This document shows, piece after piece, positions 15,212-24,137 of a stretch of 34,401 nt of DNA. Both the position numbers and the translations under genes were made by a program. The DNA is from JALOOE01 sp964423545. Its GTDB lineage: Bacteria; Chloroflexota; Anaerolineae; CG2-30-64-16. Location: positions 1 to 34,401 of the forward strand of contig CAYRFV010000019.1 in assembly GCA_964423545.1 (NCBI GenBank), in the 5' to 3' direction. The notes beneath the pieces were generated by a model, which was not told where the DNA came from, did no database searches, and saw only the letters and a program-made list of their open reading frames with translations. Positions within the stretch are counted from its first letter, which is position 1, and each line of letters begins with the position of its first letter.

Positions 15212-16456
15212 ATGATCGATCCGCTTCTCAACCACAAAAGGGTCTTGCTCGGCATCACCGGCGGCATCGCCGCCTACAAGGCCGCCGACCTGTGCAGCAA
15301 GCTGGTACAGGCCGGCGCGCAGGTGGACGTTGTAATGACCGAAGCGGCCGCGAAGTTCGTTGCGCCGCTCACATTCAGCGCGCTGAGCGGCCGGGCTGCT
15401 CGCATCGACATGTGGACCGAGCCGGGCGGAGCGCCGATCCCGCACGTACAGATGGCCGCGGCAGCCGATCTCGTAGTTGTGGCGCCGCTCAGCGCCAACA
15501 CCCTCGCCAAACTGGCGCTCGGCCTGGCCGACAACCTGCTCACGTCAACGTTGCTCGCCTCGCAGGCGCCCTGGGTGCTGGCGCCTGCGATGGAGTCGCA
15601 CATGTGGTCGAATCCGGTCACCCAGGCGCACGCGGCGAGCCTGGTCGCCCGCGACGCCATCCTCGTCGGCCCGGCCGAGGGGCGGCTGGCCTCCGGCGCC
15701 ATAGGGGTGGGACGCATGGCAGAGCCGGCCGAGATTCTGGCGGCCGCGCGCGCGGTTTTCGCCAGGGGCGGTCTGCTGGACGGATGCCGGGTCTTGGTCA
15801 CTGCCGGCGGGACGCAGGAGCCGCTAGATCCGGTGCGCTTCATCACGAATGCTTCGTCCGGGAAGATGGGGGTGGCGTTGGCCGAAGCGGGTCGCGATCT
15901 GGGCGCCGAAGTTGTGCTGGTGCACGCGCCGCTGGCGGCGCCCCTGCCGTTCGGCGTCGAGAGCGTGCGCGTCAGGACGGCACAGCAGATGTGCGATGCC
16001 GTGCTGGCTTGCATCTTGCAGACCGATATCCTGATTGGCGCGGCTGCGGTCGCGGACTTCCGGCCGGCCGAGGCTGCCGATCAGAAGATCAAGAAGACGC
16101 CCGGCGGGGAGGAGTTGACGCTCCGGCTTGTCCGCAATCCGGACATCCTGGGCGAGGTGGCCGCTCGCCGCGCCGAGGGCCGCAGGCCCGCCGTGGTAGT
16201 CGGCTTCGCGGCCGAGACGCAGGATCTCCTGCGGAATGCCGCGGCGAAGCTGGTGTCCAAGCGACTCGACATAATTGTTGCCAACGATGTCACCGAGCCG
16301 GGCAGTGGATTCGGATCGGACGAAAACCGCGTTACGCTGCTTTTTGCTTCGGGCCGGCAGGAGGCGCTGCCCCTGATGGACAAGCGGGCCGTGGCCTGGC
16401 GCGTGCTTCAGGAGGCAGCAGCGCTTGTTCGCAGGGGTCAGCAGGAGATCGCATGA
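15212..16456 (+). CDS. coaBC: Bifunctional CoaBC: 4'-phosphopantothenoylcysteine synthetase/decarboxylase
   Basis: This 414-residue enzyme makes two steps of coenzyme A synthesis in the cytoplasm: it joins cysteine to 4'-phosphopantothenate and decarboxylates the product. The N-terminal CoaC flavoprotein part has GITGGIAAYKAADL, the PHVQMA histidine, APLSANTLAKLA and PAMESHMW. The C-terminal CoaB part has TAGGTQEPLDPVRFITNASS followed by GKMG, DFRP and the dimer/catalytic KIKK strand. The position of the CoaC catalytic Cys of E. coli (Cys158, in ACGDVGPGRM) reads Ser161 here (ASGAIGVGRM). Whether that changes activity is unknown; such variants may be common. The ATG at 15212 follows a GGGGGCG stretch. 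The stop overlaps the next gene's start as ATGA. Confidence 0.92.
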   Translation: MIDPLLNHKRVLLGITGGIAAYKAADLCSKLVQAGAQVDVVMTEAAAKFVAPLTFSALSGRAARIDMWTEPGGAPIPHVQMAAAADLVVVAPLSANTLAKLALGLADNLLTSTLLASQAPWVLAPAMESHMWSNPVTQAHAASLVARDAILVGPAEGRLASGAIGVGRMAEPAEILAAARAVFARGGLLDGCRVLVTAGGTQEPLDPVRFITNASSGKMGVALAEAGRDLGAEVVLVHAPLAAPLPFGVESVRVRTAQQMCDAVLACILQTDILIGAAAVADFRPAEAADQKIKKTPGGEELTLRLVRNPDILGEVAARRAEGRRPAVVVGFAAETQDLLRNAAAKLVSKRLDIIVANDVTEPGSGFGSDENRVTLLFASGRQEALPLMDKRAVAWRVLQEAAALVRRGQQEIA

Positions 16457-16854
16457 CTGCGCAGATGAGCGATTCGATCCGTTTCCGGGATTCCGTGTAC
16501 AGCCGTGTGAGCTGGGAGGGCGTAGCCCCGTTTGATCCGGGCGCCCATGCGCTCAAGGCGATGATGTTCAGCACGGCGTGCTGGCAAGGCTATCACTGCG
16601 CCTACGAAGTAGTGGCGGTGGCCGGCGCCACCCCGCACCAGGAGGCCGCCTTGCGCCCGGATGCAGCGGCGACGCCGGAGGTGCTCCGTCTGGCGCAGCT
16701 TTTCATCGGCCTGGCTGGCGAACAGAGGGACGCAGCCGAGCGCGGCCGCGAACAGATCGCTTTTCCCGCTTCTCAAGCCGCCGGAACCGTCGTCTTGAAT
16801 GCCATCTCGCGCCGCGCACGGACGGTCGACGGCGCGCCGAGTCCTTTTGGCTGA
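16453..16854 (+). CDS. Hypothetical protein coupled to coaBC
   Basis: This 133-residue protein is not recognised. The ATG overlaps the coaBC stop as ATGA and follows GCAGGAGATCGC, which supports real translation. The chain is soluble, with FSTACWQGYHCAYEVVAVAGATP in the middle (two Cys, several aromatics) and an Ala/Glu/Arg-rich helical region (about 75-105). There is no signal peptide or membrane segment. Coupling to coaBC suggests a linked role, but nothing shows one. Confidence 0.65.
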   Translation: MTAQMSDSIRFRDSVYSRVSWEGVAPFDPGAHALKAMMFSTACWQGYHCAYEVVAVAGATPHQEAALRPDAAATPEVLRLAQLFIGLAGEQRDAAERGREQIAFPASQAAGTVVLNAISRRARTVDGAPSPFG

Positions 16855-16876
16855 ACAGAAGCTGGCGTGATATACT
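16847..16876 (+). promoter_or_regulatory. Extended -10 promoter of the second MFS gene
   Basis: The -35 box TTGGCT (16847-16852) is 18 bases from the -10 box TATACT (16871-16876), which is preceded by TG-A. The start is expected near 16883, giving a leader of about 30 bases. The same TTGGCT-N18-TATACT layout occurs in the insert that breaks the GH31 gene. Confidence 0.65.
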
Positions 16877-16913
16877 TTCGTGGTCGCCTCACCTTGTCCA
16901 CCACCAAGATCCA

Positions 16914-18173
16914 ATGACCCATTCATCGATCGCAACCCTCAGAAGCTTTCGCGGCACCGCGCGGGGTTGCGTTTACACCGAGGCATTGTGGGGTATCCCT
17001 TACAATCTCTATGCGCCCTATCTGTCAGTCTACATGATCGCGTTGGGACTCACCGACGCGCAAATCGGGCTGATCACCAGCATCGGGCTTGCCTGCCAGA
17101 TCTTCTGGGCGCTGATGAGCGGCGCCATCACCGACAAGATGGGCCGCAGGCGAACCACCCTGATCTCCGACCTCATTTCGTGGAGCGTGCCCTGCCTGAT
17201 CTGGGCGGTCTCTCAGGGCTTCTGGTACTTCCTGGTGGCGGCCGTCTTCAATGCGGTTTGGCGCGTCTCGCAAAACTCCTGGACCTGCCTGCTGGTTGAG
17301 GATACCGATCCGCAGTTGCTCGTGGAAGTCTACTCCTGGATCTACATCGCCAACGTGATCGTGGCCTTCATCGCTCCCTTCAGCGGCGTGCTGATCGACA
17401 GGTTCACCCTGGTGCCTGCGATGCGCGGTTTGCTCTTCTTCTCGTTCGTGATGATGACGATCAAGTTCTTCGCGACCAATGCCATGACCACGGAGACGGA
17501 GCGCGGGCTGGTGCGCATCCGGGAAACGCGCGACCAACCGCTCTTTTCGATCGTTGGCGGCTCAAGGGCTGTCCTCTATGAGGTGACCCATTCGCCCGTC
17601 ATCCTCGCCACCACCGGCGTGATGGTGATTCTGAGCATCTCCCGGATGATCCAGGGCACATTCTGGTCGATCCTGGCGACCGAGAAGCTGGGGGTGCCCG
17701 ACCAATGGCTGGCGCTCTATTTCTCTGCGCGTTCGCTCGTGATGCTGCTGATGTTCGTTCTGGTGATGCCGCGTTTTCGCAACGTGAGCGTCCACAGACC
17801 CATGTTCTATGGGTTCATTGGCCTGGTCTTGAGCCAACTGCTGCTGATTGCTCTGCCGGCCGGCAGCTACTGGCTGCTGTTGGTCGCCACGCTCATGGAA
17901 GCGTGCAGCTTGCCGGTGGCGAGCGCACTCCTGGACAAGCTCGTTGTCCTGGTTGTCGATCCGAAAGAGCGCGCTCGCATCATGGCGATCGTCTATGTGA
18001 TCGTGATCGTCTTCACCTCTCCATTCGGCTGGATCGCCGGTCAGATGTCGCAGGTCAACCGCACACTGCCGTTCCTGCTCAGCCTTGTGCTCTACGCCGC
18101 CGGCGGCCTGCTGATTCTGCTCGAAGAGCGTTTGGAGCGTGCGCACGGCACCCCGGATCAGGCAGCCGTCTGA
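16914..18173 (+). CDS. MFS transporter
   Basis: This 419-residue integral membrane protein has about 12 hydrophobic segments in two halves. The loop 2-3 motif reads SGAITDKMGRRRTTLISD (near 67-84), which is the classic MFS DxxGRR signature. The second half starts with ATTGVMVILSISRMIQGTFWS. No residue set points to a particular cargo. The ATG at 16914 has no clear Shine-Dalgarno, but a good promoter ends about 30 bases upstream and the conserved N-terminus starts here; a longer open frame upstream overlaps the preceding gene and is rejected. It may be transcribed together with the small gene and glutaminyl cyclase that follow on the same strand. Confidence 0.85.
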   Translation: MTHSSIATLRSFRGTARGCVYTEALWGIPYNLYAPYLSVYMIALGLTDAQIGLITSIGLACQIFWALMSGAITDKMGRRRTTLISDLISWSVPCLIWAVSQGFWYFLVAAVFNAVWRVSQNSWTCLLVEDTDPQLLVEVYSWIYIANVIVAFIAPFSGVLIDRFTLVPAMRGLLFFSFVMMTIKFFATNAMTTETERGLVRIRETRDQPLFSIVGGSRAVLYEVTHSPVILATTGVMVILSISRMIQGTFWSILATEKLGVPDQWLALYFSARSLVMLLMFVLVMPRFRNVSVHRPMFYGFIGLVLSQLLLIALPAGSYWLLLVATLMEACSLPVASALLDKLVVLVVDPKERARIMAIVYVIVIVFTSPFGWIAGQMSQVNRTLPFLLSLVLYAAGGLLILLEERLERAHGTPDQAAV

Positions 18174-18228
18174 CGGGGGCAGTGTGGCCCGCATCAAGCT
18201 TCTGCGTGTCGTCTGTCTTGGAGGCGCT

Positions 18229-18426
18229 ATGGCCCGCATCAGACCCAACGATGTCTTTGACCATCTGAACCCGCAGCTGCGTGCTGCCCTGGATGAGGCG
18301 GTGGACAAGACGCTGCCCGGCGTGGAGGTCGACAAACGCCTGCTCTATCTGGCCTTTCGCCGCGCCCTGTCTCTCAAGCTTAAGCCATGGGAGACTGTGC
18401 CGGCCGCAGCCGTGGACGCGGACTGA
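18229..18426 (+). CDS. Small hypothetical protein
   Basis: This 65-residue protein has a good GGAGGCGCT site before its ATG, and its stop overlaps the glutaminyl cyclase start (TGATG), so it is very likely translated. It is acidic-basic mixed and helical in appearance (NPQLRAALDEAVDKTLPG, DKRLLYLAFRRALSLKLKPW). No family is recognised. A 12-base direct repeat, TGGCCCGCATCA, occurs at 18185-18196 and at the start of this gene (18230-18241). The first copy follows an in-frame GTG, so a 15-residue longer form is conceivable but has no Shine-Dalgarno. Confidence 0.65.
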   Translation: MARIRPNDVFDHLNPQLRAALDEAVDKTLPGVEVDKRLLYLAFRRALSLKLKPWETVPAAAVDAD

Positions 18427-19310
18427 TGGTGGCACACTTGCGGGCGCCCGAGTGCTGCGGTCGGGCGTTCGTCGGAGCGGCGATCCTGCTCCTGGCCGGG
18501 GCCATCACCCCCTGGCGCAGCGCGGTTGCCTACCCGGCCTTTCCTGAGGGCGCATGCGAGGCCGCGGCCAGGCCATCGGCGACCGCACCGGTCTATTCCT
18601 ATCGCGTCCTGGCCGTCTATCCGCATGACGTCGCCGCCTTCACCGAGGGATTGGTCTATGCGGATGGGGTCCTCTTCGAGGGCACGGGGCTTCACGGGCA
18701 ATCCTCGCTGCGCCGGGTCGATTTGGAGAGCGGTCGGGTCTTGCGCCAGGTCGACCTCGCAGCAGCGTACTTCGGCGAAGGAGTAGCGCTGGTCGGTGAC
18801 AGGCTCATTCAGTTGACCTGGCACGAACGGACCGCGTTCGTATACGACCGGGACGATCTCACCTCGATGGGCTACTATACCTATGCGACCGAAGGGTGGG
18901 GGCTTACCTACGACGGCCGTCGCCTGATCATGAGCGATGGCTCGGATACCCTCTACTTCCGTGATCCATCGACTTTCGCTGAGACGGGCCGCGTGCAAGT
19001 CTTTGACGGAACCGACGCGGTTCCTCTCCTCAATGAGTTGGAGTTCATCGCGGGTGAGGTGTATGCTAACGTCTGGCTGACCGATCGGATCGTCCGCATC
19101 GATCCCGAGACCGGGCGCGTCATCGCCTGGATCGATCTGGCGGGGCTGAAGCCTCCTGGCTCCGAGGAGCTGAACGGCATCGCCTTCGACACGGAGCAGG
19201 ATCGGTTGTTTGTAACCGGTAAGTTCTGGCCTCATCTCTTCGAGATCGAGCCTGTCCCGCCACCTGCGACCTGGCTTCCCCTGATCTTGCGAAGTGTGAG
19301 CAATGGTTAA
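18426..19310 (+). CDS. Glutaminyl-peptide cyclotransferase (glutamine cyclotransferase family)
   Basis: This 294-residue protein carries a probable signal peptide (AFVGAAILLLAGAITPW, cut near AVA-YP) and a five-bladed-propeller glutamine cyclotransferase domain (PF05096), which turns N-terminal Gln of peptides into pyroglutamate outside the cytoplasm. Family marks are FTEGLVYADGVLFEGTGLHG, LTWHERTAFVYD, EGWGLTYDG, LNELEFIAGEVYANVWLTD and ELNGIAFD. Length is normal. The ATG at 18426 overlaps the stop of the small gene as TGATG. Its end overlaps the P1 peptidase start by eight bases. A role next to an aminopeptidase fits modification or trimming of peptide N-termini, but natural substrates are unknown. 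Confidence 0.85.
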   Translation: MVAHLRAPECCGRAFVGAAILLLAGAITPWRSAVAYPAFPEGACEAAARPSATAPVYSYRVLAVYPHDVAAFTEGLVYADGVLFEGTGLHGQSSLRRVDLESGRVLRQVDLAAAYFGEGVALVGDRLIQLTWHERTAFVYDRDDLTSMGYYTYATEGWGLTYDGRRLIMSDGSDTLYFRDPSTFAETGRVQVFDGTDAVPLLNELEFIAGEVYANVWLTDRIVRIDPETGRVIAWIDLAGLKPPGSEELNGIAFDTEQDRLFVTGKFWPHLFEIEPVPPPATWLPLILRSVSNG

Positions 19311-20268
19311 TCGAACACTGACAGCGGTTCCCGGTCTGCGCGTCGGCCATGCAACCGACGGCATTGGTCTCACTGGCTGCACCGCGATTCTGTGCGGTGA
19401 GTCGGGTGCAATCGGCGGTGTGGATCAGCGCGGCGGCGCGCCGGGCACGCGGGAGACCGATCTCCTTGGGCCCATGCATCTGGTGCAGCGCGTCCATGCA
19501 GTGCTGCTGGCCGGTGGCAGCGCTTTCGGTCTGGCCGCCGCCGACGGCGTGATGCGCTATCTGCGCGAGCGCGGCGTGGGTTACGACACGCGCGTTGCCA
19601 GGGTGCCGATCGTGCCGGCTGCGATCCTCTTCGACCTCGCCGTCGGCCGGCCGGATGCCTACCCTGACGCCGAGATGGGATATGCGGCCTGCCAGGCCGC
19701 CACCGCGGCGCCCGTCGCCGAGGGCCGCGTGGGCGTGGGCGCCGGCTGCACGGCCGGGAAGGCGCTCGGCAGCGCCGGCGCAACCCCGACCGGTGTGGGA
19801 AGCGAGGCCGTGGACTTAGGGGGCGGACTGATCGTGGCGGCGCTGATCGCGGTCAATCCGTTCGGGGATGTGGTCGATGAGGCGGGCCGAGTCCTGGCGG
19901 GCGCGCGTGCGGCCGATGGCAGCTTCGTGGGCGCACTGGCAGCGATGCGGGTCATGTCCCACCAGCGCCTCGATGATCCGGGCGCGACGGTGATCGGTGT
20001 CGTTGCGACCAGTGCTTTGCTGGACAAGGAACAGACAAACAAGGTCGCGCAGATGGCGCAGGACGGCCTCGCGCGTGCCGTCCGGCCCGCCCATACCATG
20101 TTCGACGGCGACACCCTCTTCGCCCTGGCAACCGGCGAGGTCGCCGCGGACGTGAACCTCGTCGGTGCTTATGCGGCCGAGGTGGTGGCGAATGCCATAC
20201 GCCGGGCGGCCTTGCTGTACTCCGATCATTCGTCTGCATCGAAGGAGCCGACATATGGACGTGTTTAG
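19303..20268 (+). CDS. P1 family (S58) aminopeptidase/amidase
   Basis: This 321-residue enzyme belongs to the P1/DmpA/NylC family, N-terminal-nucleophile hydrolases that self-cleave and act on D- or L-amino-terminal peptides, beta-peptides or nylon oligomers. Clear marks are GLRVGHATD (11-19), VLLAGGSAFGLAAADGVMRYL, GVGAGCTAGKALG (144-156) and the C-terminal VAQMAQDGLARAVRPAHTMFDGDT. In NylC-like members the self-cleavage site is Asn-Thr in NTTIGVV; here the aligned stretch is GATVIGVV, so the nucleophile would be Thr229 with Ala228 in place of Asn. That alignment is by eye. No signal peptide. The gene overlaps its neighbours by 8 and 14 bases. It could serve peptide or amide catabolism together with the other peptidases of this window. 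Confidence 0.83.
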   Translation: MVNRTLTAVPGLRVGHATDGIGLTGCTAILCGESGAIGGVDQRGGAPGTRETDLLGPMHLVQRVHAVLLAGGSAFGLAAADGVMRYLRERGVGYDTRVARVPIVPAAILFDLAVGRPDAYPDAEMGYAACQAATAAPVAEGRVGVGAGCTAGKALGSAGATPTGVGSEAVDLGGGLIVAALIAVNPFGDVVDEAGRVLAGARAADGSFVGALAAMRVMSHQRLDDPGATVIGVVATSALLDKEQTNKVAQMAQDGLARAVRPAHTMFDGDTLFALATGEVAADVNLVGAYAAEVVANAIRRAALLYSDHSSASKEPTYGRV

Positions 20269-22295
20269 AGAGCAGGACAACGCGCTCGTTTGGGCACGCG
20301 ACGGCGAGCGGCTGCGCATCGAGGCGTGGGGCCGCAATAGCCTGCGCGTGCGTGCGACCGTCGCGGCCGCGATCCGAGACGATCTGCCCGGTGCGCTGCT
20401 CGAACCGCCGGCTTGCCTGCCGGAGATCGTGCTCGGCGACACGGAGGCGGTCTACCGTAACGGCGGCCTCGAAGCGCGCCTCTCCGCTGACGGCAGGCTG
20501 GCCTTTCACCGGGCCGGTTCGGGCGCAGAACTGCTGGTTGAGCAGCCGGGACATTTCGTTTGGCCGCCGGCGCGCTCCTTCACCCCTGCCGCCGGTGAGT
20601 TGTTCCACCTGGAGGCGCGGTTCGCCGCCCATGTGGGGGAGCGCTTCTACGGACTAGGGCAGCATCAGCACGGCAAGCTGGACCAGAAGGGGTGTGTGGT
20701 CGATCTGGTGCAGCGCAATACCGAAGTCGCCATTCCCTTCCTGCTTTCCAGTCGCGGCTATGGGTTTCTCTGGAATAATCCGGCCGTCGGCCGCGTGGAG
20801 CTGGCCGCGAGCGGCACGCGCTGGGTGGCTGAAGCGACCCCGCAGCTCGACTACTGGGTCACGGCGGGAGATTCTCCCGCCGAGATTCTGTCCCACTACG
20901 TGGATGCCACGGGACATGCTCCGATGCTGCCCGACTGGGCGGCGGGTTTCTGGCAGTGCAAGCTGCGCTATGCTTCTCAGGACGAGCTGCTCGGGATCGC
21001 GCGCGAGTATCGAGAATCTTGGCTCATATCGCTCCCCAATGCTATACTGCGAGCTGCTCGGGATCGCGCGCGAGTATCGAGGTCGCGGTCTGCCCCTCTC
21101 CGTGATCGTCTCCGATTTCTTCCACTGGACGCTGATGGGTGATTGGCAGTTCGATCCCCAGCATTGGCCCGATCCCGCCGGCATGGTGCGCGAGTTGGAG
21201 GCGCTGGGTGTCAAGCTCATGGTCTCGGTATGGCCCACGGTCAACATGCTGAGCCCCAACTATGAGACCATGCGCCAACGCAACCTGCTCATCCGCAACG
21301 AGCGCGGCCTGCCGGCGCACATGCTCTTCCAGGACTGTCGGCCAGAAGGCCGCATCTATATTCAGTTCTACGATGCGACTCACCCGGAGGCACGCGCGTA
21401 TCTGTGGGAGCGGCTGATCGAGGGGTACTACCGGCATGGCGTCAAGGTCTTCTGGCTCGATGCGTGCGAGCCGGAGATGTATCCAATGCATCCCGAAAAC
21501 CTTCGCTATCACCTCGGGAACGGTCTGGCGGTGGGCAACATCTACCCCATGCTCCACGAAGCGGGAGTCTGGGAGGGGCTGCACAGCCAGGGCGAGACCG
21601 AGATCGTGACGCTCTGCCGATCGGCTTGGGCAGGCAGCCAGCGCTACGGCGCGGCGGTCTGGTCGGGCGACATCCCGTCGACGTTCGAGGCGTTGCAGAA
21701 GCAGGTGCGCGCGGGTCTCAACGTCGGATTGTCAGGTATTCCCTGGTGGACGACCGACATCGGTGGGTTTCATGGCGGGAACGTCGAGACACCATATTTT
21801 CGGGAATTGATCGTCCGCTGGTTTCAGTATGGTGCGTTCTGTCCCCTCTTCCGGCTGCACGGCCACCGCCAGCCCACGCAGGGCTGGATCAGCGGAGGTC
21901 CGAACGAGGTGTGGTCCTTCGGTGACGAGGCCTATGGCATCATCCGTGAGCTGCTCTTCCTGCGCGAAAGGCTGCGGCCCTACATCCTGGCGCAGATGCG
22001 GCTGGCCAGCGAGAGGGGTGTTCCGCCCATGCGCCCGCTCTTCTTTGACTTTCCGCAGGATGCGGCTGCCGTGCCCGTCGATGATGCGTACATGTTCGGC
22101 CCGGCTCTGCTGGTGGCGCCGGTGCTGGAGCAGGGGGCCCGACAGCGTCGGGTGTATCTGCCGTCGGGCGCAACCTGGACCGATGCCTGGACAGGTGAAG
22201 CCCTGGTTGGCGGCCGGTGGATCGAGGCGAACGCGCCGCTGGAGCGCATCCCGCTCTACCTCCGAGATGCCGCGCCGTTGCCGATCCGAGGATGA
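20255..22295 (+). pseudogene. GH31 alpha-glycosidase, frame broken by a 67-base duplication/insertion
   Basis: The two halves read as one glycoside hydrolase family 31 enzyme, a retaining alpha-glucosidase/alpha-xylosidase type. From the ATG at 20255 (AAGGAG upstream) the N-terminal beta-sandwich runs to YASQDELLGIAREYR, then leaves frame and stops at 21142. The catalytic barrel continues in another frame from about 21050 to 22295. Bases 20983-21014 are repeated exactly at 21050-21081; deleting 67 bases restores one frame of 657 residues with a normal junction (EYRGRGLPLSVIVSDFF). In repaired numbering the nucleophile is Asp380 (FWLDACEPE) and the acid/base Asp450 (WSGDIPSTF), both intact. 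So the break is recent or an assembly error. No signal peptide. The gene starts inside the P1 peptidase gene and is followed by the GH63-like and GH38 genes. Confidence 0.85.
20983..21081 (+). repeat. 32-base direct repeat around a 35-base promoter-like filler
   Basis: Copies at 20983-21014 and 21050-21081 are identical; they encode ELLGIAREYR in the GH31 gene. The unrelated filler 21015-21049 is richer in A+T than the gene and contains TTGGCT (21019-21024), an 18-base spacer, and TGC-TATACT (box 21043-21048), a good extended -10 promoter. The offset of 67 shifts the reading frame. Confidence 0.9.
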
Positions 22296-22313
22296 GGGGC
22301 GGCCCTGGAGCGC

Positions 22314-22331
22314 GCGGCGCCCTGGCGCCGC
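22314..22331 (+). other. Intercistronic hairpin between GH31 and GH63-like genes
   Basis: A 7-bp GC stem (22314-22320 with 22325-22331) with a 4-base loop lies 18 bases after the GH31 stop. It is followed by TCTCCTTG, too weak a U tract for a confident terminator. Confidence 0.35.
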
Positions 22332-22380
22332 TCTCCTTGCTCGTGCGATCTTCGTACCGAGTGAAAACGCAGGAGACGCG

Positions 22381-24105
22381 ATGTTTTCCGTATCACCCAT
22401 TCTAGCGCCGCTTCTTCCGCTTCCGGATATCTGGGGCGAGGGCGCGATCTTCGCCTTCTCCGGCTTCGATGGCCCGACCTGCTCAGCGTCGAACTTCGTG
22501 CTGGCTTACGGGGCAGAGCCGTTCGACCTGTGGGTCCACACCGCCGAGCCGCATGTGCTGAGGCTTCGCCTGTCTGGAACTGCCAGGGTATTGGCGGCAA
22601 CGGGGGATGTGTTGGCGCTGCAGACGGCTACCGGAGAGCTGGACATCACCTTCAGCGCCTGGCATACGGTCATTGGGCAGCTGCCCGAGGATGCCACAGT
22701 GGAGCTGGTCGCGGCGCCGCCGGCAGCCGGAGCCGATCCGTGGGCGCCCCACTATGACCCGCGCCCTTTGACAACCACGGAGACGGTGTTCCTGCGCCGC
22801 GCGGGGGCGCGCTTCGCGCTGACGTACGGTGAGTCGCCGGAACAGGCCGCTGAGCGGGCGGCGGCGGGCCTGGTGGCCGATCTGCCCGCAGAGTTGGAGC
22901 GCCGGCTCAGCTTCTACAGGCTGTTGCCGCGCGGGGCCGACGACGTCGAAACGCGGTTCCTGCGCAAGTGCGCCAGTGTGATGAAGGTCAACACGCTTGG
23001 GCCGGAAGGCGCCATCCGGCGGCGCTGGTCGACGCCCGACCGGATTCCGCACCGTCACATGTGGCTCTGGGATTCCGTCTTCCACAGCTTCGCCATGAAT
23101 CGGATCGATCCCCAGCTCTCCTCCGAGCTACTCATGGCGATGTTGGACGCTCAGCGTCCGGACGGCATGGCGCCGCACATTGCCACCGTCTCCGGGCACA
23201 CGTCCGAGATCACCCAGCCGCCCCTGCTGGCCTGGGCAATCCAGGAGAATGACGCAGTGCTGGGCGATCGGGCACAGCTGGCGGATCTCTTGCCGCGTCT
23301 GGAGGCCTACCTGGAGTGGAACCTGGCGCATCGCGATCGCAACGGGAACGGTCTGCTCGAATGGGCGATCGAAGCCAACGCCAAGTCGCGCTCCGGTGAA
23401 TCGGGCATGGATAACTGTCCTCGTTTCGACGGGGCCGTTGCCCTCGACGCGCCCGACTTCTCCGCTTACCAGGCGCACGACATGGCCTGCCTGGCGCAGA
23501 TGGCCGATACGCTCGACCTGCCCGACCGGGCCGGGCTGTGGCGCGGGCGCAGCCAGGCGATGGCGCAAGCGATCCAGGCGCGGCTCTGGCATCAGGACAG
23601 GCAGTTCTACTGCGACCGCGACATGGACGGCCATTTCGTCCCGGTGCGCGCCGTGTCGGGCTTCATGCCGCTGCTCCTGGATGGCATTCCTCCTGAGCGC
23701 GTGGATGCGCTCGAGCGGGCGCTGCTCGATCCGTCTGGCTTCGGCGCTCCCTGCCCGATCCCGTCGGTGGCGCTCGACGAGCCTGCCTGGTCCACCGACA
23801 TGTGGCGAGGCGCCTCGTGGATCAACATGAACTACATGACAATTCTGGGATTGAAGCGACACGGCCGGACGGCGACCGCGCGCCTGCTGACCGAGCGAAC
23901 GTTGGCCTATGTTCGCGCGGCCTACGAGCGCTACGGTGTGCTCTTCGAGTTCTTCGACGCGCGCTGCCAACGCCCGCCGATGGCCTGTGACCGCAAAGGA
24001 CCGGTGTCCGGTCGCTACGACATCCGGGCCAAGTACGAGGTCATCCGTGACTATCATTGGACGGCCGCTCTCTGCTTGTGTCTTGCCACGACTCCCGGGC
24101 TCTGA
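22381..24105 (+). CDS. GH63-like alpha/alpha-barrel glycosidase
   Basis: This 574-residue protein looks like the trehalase/GH63 (alpha/alpha)6-barrel group, which includes mannosylglycerate and glucosylglycerate hydrolases and YgjK. After an N-terminal beta-rich part (1-165), the barrel shows HMWLWDSVFHSFAM, RPDGMAPHI, QPPLLAWAI, ESGMDNCPRFD, YQAHDMACLAQMAD, WRGASWINMNY and LFEFFDA. By analogy the general acid is Asp344 (MDNCP) and the base Glu523 (FEFF); this is inferred from family pattern. No signal peptide, so it is cytoplasmic, which suits small imported glycosides. The ATG follows GCAGGAGACGCG. It sits between GH31 and GH38 genes, 32 bases before the latter. The exact sugar cannot be told. 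Confidence 0.78.
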   Translation: MFSVSPILAPLLPLPDIWGEGAIFAFSGFDGPTCSASNFVLAYGAEPFDLWVHTAEPHVLRLRLSGTARVLAATGDVLALQTATGELDITFSAWHTVIGQLPEDATVELVAAPPAAGADPWAPHYDPRPLTTTETVFLRRAGARFALTYGESPEQAAERAAAGLVADLPAELERRLSFYRLLPRGADDVETRFLRKCASVMKVNTLGPEGAIRRRWSTPDRIPHRHMWLWDSVFHSFAMNRIDPQLSSELLMAMLDAQRPDGMAPHIATVSGHTSEITQPPLLAWAIQENDAVLGDRAQLADLLPRLEAYLEWNLAHRDRNGNGLLEWAIEANAKSRSGESGMDNCPRFDGAVALDAPDFSAYQAHDMACLAQMADTLDLPDRAGLWRGRSQAMAQAIQARLWHQDRQFYCDRDMDGHFVPVRAVSGFMPLLLDGIPPERVDALERALLDPSGFGAPCPIPSVALDEPAWSTDMWRGASWINMNYMTILGLKRHGRTATARLLTERTLAYVRAAYERYGVLFEFFDARCQRPPMACDRKGPVSGRYDIRAKYEVIRDYHWTAALCLCLATTPGL

Positions 24106-24137
24106 TGTCTGATTCCTGCTGGAGAAAGGATCCTGTC

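Noticed and set aside
18184..18228. A 15-residue longer form of the small gene from a GTG at 18184
   Set aside because: It lacks a Shine-Dalgarno, whereas the ATG at 18229 has GGAGGCGCT directly upstream; the similarity comes from a 12-base direct repeat.
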